A stretch of 64,000 bases of DNA from Treponema sp. OMZ 790. GTDB taxonomy: Bacteria > Spirochaetota > Spirochaetia > Treponematales > Treponemataceae. Each line of letters starts with the position of its first letter. The stretch's first letter is position 1. The stretch spans positions 2,852,001-2,916,000 of the forward strand of contig NZ_CP051201.1 of NCBI RefSeq assembly GCF_024181285.1, written 5' to 3'. Positions 61,775 through 64,000 of this stretch are shown piece by piece. Under the pieces are notes generated by a model. That model worked only from the letters and a program-made list of their open reading frames with translations, was not told where the DNA came from and ran no database searches. The position numbers and the translations under genes were made by a program.

Positions 61775-62350
61775 ATGCAATCATTAAAAGGAACAAAGAC
61801 CGAACAAAATATTCTTTCGGCCTTTATCGGGGAGTCTCAGGCTCGTAACAAGTACACATTTTGGGCAAGTGCAGCTGAAAAAGAAGGTTTTGTGCAAATT
61901 GCAAGAATCTTTATCGAAACTGCGGAGCAGGAAAGGGAACACGCAAAGCGCCTCTTTAATTTTTTAGAAGGCGGAGATGTTACCGTTTCTGCAACGGCTC
62001 CTGCAGGTGTGGTCGGCACAACCTTGGAAAACCTAAAGCAGGCAGCTGCCGGTGAAAACCATGAATGGCAGCACATGTATCCTGAGTTTGCTAAGACGGC
62101 AAGGGAAGAAGGTTTCCCCCTAATCGCTGCCGTTATGGACAGCATCGCTGTTGCCGAAAAGTACCATGCAGAAAGGTATGAGGCCTTTATCAAAAGGATC
62201 GAGGAGAATTCCATGTGGGTACAAGAAAGTCCGACAACATGGAAGTGCTTAAACTGCGGCTTTATCGTAGTCAGCAAAAGCGCTCCCGAAAAATGCCCTG
62301 CCTGTGCTTATCCCAAAGCTTACTTTGCCCGTTTGGAAGAAAGTTTTTAA
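61775..62350 (+). CDS. Rubrerythrin
   Basis: 191 residues. It reduces hydrogen peroxide in the cytoplasm of anaerobes. A ferritin-like di-iron four-helix domain (~1-145; GESQARNKY, ETAEQEREHAKR, VAEKYHAERYEAF supply the Glu/His ligands) is followed by a rubredoxin-type FeS4 domain with CLNCG and CPAC. ATAGGAGAAG precedes ATG 61775. The palindromes upstream may be regulatory. It converges with recQ, leaving only 12 bases between stops. Confidence 0.96.
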   Translation: MQSLKGTKTEQNILSAFIGESQARNKYTFWASAAEKEGFVQIARIFIETAEQEREHAKRLFNFLEGGDVTVSATAPAGVVGTTLENLKQAAAGENHEWQHMYPEFAKTAREEGFPLIAAVMDSIAVAEKYHAERYEAFIKRIEENSMWVQESPTTWKCLNCGFIVVSKSAPEKCPACAYPKAYFARLEESF

Positions 62351-62362
62351 ACTCGGCTTAAA

Positions 62363-64000
62363 TCAAACGGTAAGCTTATCGTGCCAAAGGGGGCTTTTCA
62401 ATTTTTTGATAAGCCCCTCTTTAATAAGCTCTTCGCTTAAACGCTTTACATCCCCTGCTTCCCAAAATTCCTTCTTTGAAGAAAAAAAATCGATCGCTTC
62501 ATTTTGAGTAAAAATTCTTTTGTTTGCTTTTATGAACCTTACAAAAAGCCTTTCGTCTTCGGGATATTGAACTGCTGTCTTATTGCAAATATCGCAGCCC
62601 GAACAGGCGATTACCTCTTCATCGGGGTTTGTCGCCTCTGCTCTTGTTTCGCCGAGGGCCTCTAATAGAACGGCTCTTCGGCACTTCCCGCTTTCGGCAA
62701 AGTCTTTAAGAACCCCGGCCCTAAGGCGCTGTTTTTCGGGCAAGAGCTCTATCCGCTTTTTATCGGCAGGAGACCATAAAAGAACAGCCTCGGCTATGCT
62801 CCCGTCACGCCCGCCTCTTCCGGCTTCTTGAATATAGGCTTCCGCAGTAGGAGAAGGATCCATGTGGATTACGGTTTTAACATCCTTCTTGTCGACTCCC
62901 ATCCCCCAAGCACAAGTACATATCAGTATGCCGCTTTTATGTGCATGGAACCATTTTTCGGTTTCGGCTTTTTCTTCTCTTTCGAGGCCTGCATGATAAA
63001 ACCTTATATTTTCGTCGTTTAAGTGCAGACGCAAAAAAGAAGCCGTCTGTTCCGTTCCTTTCCGGCTGGAGCAAAAGATGACCATAGGCCTTTTTCTTTT
63101 TTGAACTTCTTCCAGAAGAGCTGGATTTTTTACCCTGCAATACTTTACAAAATAAATTATATTTGTTCTGTCCGATTCGCCTCGAACCAAATGAGCCCTG
63201 CCCTCAAAAAGAATTTCGGCTATACGCTGTAAAACCGGAGGACTCGCCGTTGCGGTAAAGGCTGAAACGGCGTAGGGGTGAAGCTTTTTGATTATGTTTG
63301 TAAGCTCAAGATAGGCCGGTCTAAAACTGTCTCCCCATTCGGTAACGCAGTGAGCCTCGTCTATCGCCAGGTGAACCACATTGCAGGCTGCAATCCTGTC
63401 GATTAGATTCCCGGCTGAAAGAACCTCGGGGTTTGCAATTATGAGCTTTGCAGGAGGCTTTCCGTCGCTTCCTTCCATGCGGGCAAGCTGTGCTTCTCTT
63501 TCTTCTTTAGTTTGACCACCCTTAAAAATTACAGGCTCAAGCCCGCCCTCCGCCATGCGCCTAAACTGGTCGCTCATAAGGGCTAAAAGAGGATAGATGA
63601 TTACGGTAGGCCCGTCCAACAAGAGGGCCGGAACTTGAAAGCACAAAGACTTTCCTGCTCCTGTCGGTAGGAGAATAATTTGCCTTCCTCTCATAATTCC
63701 GTCCTCATCATAGAGCTCAGTAAGTTTTTCTTCTTCGGTATTTGCATTAATTTTTTGAAGCAATTTTGTTTTTGCGTCCTTGTCCGAATCCGAAACTTCC
63801 CCGTTTTTCTTTTCAATCTCAATTTGTTCCGCTTCAATGCGGGCTTCGGCTGCATGAACCGCATCCAAGATATTGGCTATTGCAAGCCTCTGCCAAGGAT
63901 ATAGCGACGGAATCCCGAAAACGTTTTTTGCACAAACCGCAACGGCATCCTCGGTTTTTTCTAAACTGTATTCGGGATTGTCGGTTTCGCATACAAAGGG
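62363..64000 (-). CDS. recQ: RecQ-type ATP-dependent DNA helicase (5' end outside window)
   Basis: The frame is open to the window edge; residues before the TTG at 63868 (NVFGIPSLYPWQRLAIANIL) belong to the same protein, so the start lies further right. Helicase motifs: Walker A PTGAGKSLCF, DEAHCVTEWGDSFRP (DEAH), AFTATASP, and domain 2 with GILICTCAWGMGVDKKDV and QEAGRGGRDG. A zinc-binding region with C..C..CDIC follows near the C-terminus, and the tail is a winged-helix-like region. An insertion of ~40 charged residues (IEAEQIEIEKKNGEVSDSDK) lies between motif 0 and motif I, which is unusual. Role: DNA unwinding in recombination and repair. Confidence 0.92.
   Translation of the reverse strand, partial: PFVCETDNPEYSLEKTEDAVAVCAKNVFGIPSLYPWQRLAIANILDAVHAAEARIEAEQIEIEKKNGEVSDSDKDAKTKLLQKINANTEEEKLTELYDEDGIMRGRQIILLPTGAGKSLCFQVPALLLDGPTVIIYPLLALMSDQFRRMAEGGLEPVIFKGGQTKEEREAQLARMEGSDGKPPAKLIIANPEVLSAGNLIDRIAACNVVHLAIDEAHCVTEWGDSFRPAYLELTNIIKKLHPYAVSAFTATASPPVLQRIAEILFEGRAHLVRGESDRTNIIYFVKYCRVKNPALLEEVQKRKRPMVIFCSSRKGTEQTASFLRLHLNDENIRFYHAGLEREEKAETEKWFHAHKSGILICTCAWGMGVDKKDVKTVIHMDPSPTAEAYIQEAGRGGRDGSIAEAVLLWSPADKKRIELLPEKQRLRAGVLKDFAESGKCRRAVLLEALGETRAEATNPDEEVIACSGCDICNKTAVQYPEDERLFVRFIKANKRIFTQNEAIDFFSSKKEFWEAGDVKRLSEELIKEGLIKKLKSPLWHDKLTV

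Noticed and set aside
1..64000. tRNA, rRNA, transposase or phage integrase genes
   Set aside because: None seen by eye in gene gaps or frames; most gaps are short and hold only promoters or terminators. A covariance-model scan would be needed to exclude small RNAs.

Overview
The window is AT-rich and reads as a Treponema chromosome, most likely the oral T. denticola group. Evidence: an archaeal-type PheRS alpha chain, a fused PyrB-PyrI aspartate carbamoyltransferase, many lipoproteins with loose spirochaetal lipoboxes, flagellar chaperones (FliS and a FlgN-like protein), and a bactofilin/M23 pair next to YaaR/RicT. Species assignment is an inference; no rRNA or tRNA gene was found.

Layout. 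1-3773: 3' part of a large repetitive surface-type protein with a C-terminal FlgD-like Ig domain. 3868-4926 (-): flavodoxin and a DUF3793-like protein. 5031-6830: pyrBI with a UTP-type attenuator leader (promoter, 18-codon T-rich leader ORF, terminator hairpin). 6827-12626: cyclic-di-GMP and sensory genes (Cache-GGDEF-EAL, an HTH regulator, a hypothetical protein, GAF-GGDEF). 12647-17742: rhomboid protease, exported protein, Dus, LtaS-like sulfatase, CofE-like ligase. 17891-18816: fliS and a flgN-like gene. 18813-21795: thioredoxin-like lipoprotein, Ni/Co-type transporter, DUF1007 protein, and a DtxR-type regulator with a palindrome on its promoter. 21797-24749 (-): M23, bactofilin, YaaR and RicT operon. 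25006-28212: pheS and a GH13 glucosidase. 28290-34842: lipoprotein and a DUF3798/ABC transporter operon. 34925-37294 (-): NfnAB-type transhydrogenase. 37475-40836: SH3 protein, M48 protease, CHASE2 adenylate cyclase.

40875-61474 is the remarkable region. It holds eight related lipoprotein genes (called L1-L8 here) interleaved with four large proteins (E1-E4). It ends in a complete type I secretion operon: a C39-peptidase ABC exporter, an HlyD-type adaptor and a TolC-like outer-membrane protein. E1, E3 and E4 begin with double-glycine leaders matching the C39 peptidase. E2 and E3 carry M23-type peptidase motifs in an unusual order. E4 (and a broken E1) carry a Cys-His, NlpC/CHAP-like domain. 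All four share a charged helix, a proline/glycine-rich linker and a C-terminal domain of about 60 residues, with stretches identical at the DNA level. My reading is a polymorphic, type-I-secreted peptidoglycan-hydrolase system with lipoprotein immunity partners. Lipoprotein subfamilies track effector type (L5/L7 with M23-type E2/E3; L3/L8 near Cys-type E1/E4). Frameshift, nonsense mutation, leader loss and homogenised DNA blocks indicate active turnover.

61775-64000: rubrerythrin behind a palindrome-rich intergenic stretch, then a RecQ helicase running off the window end.
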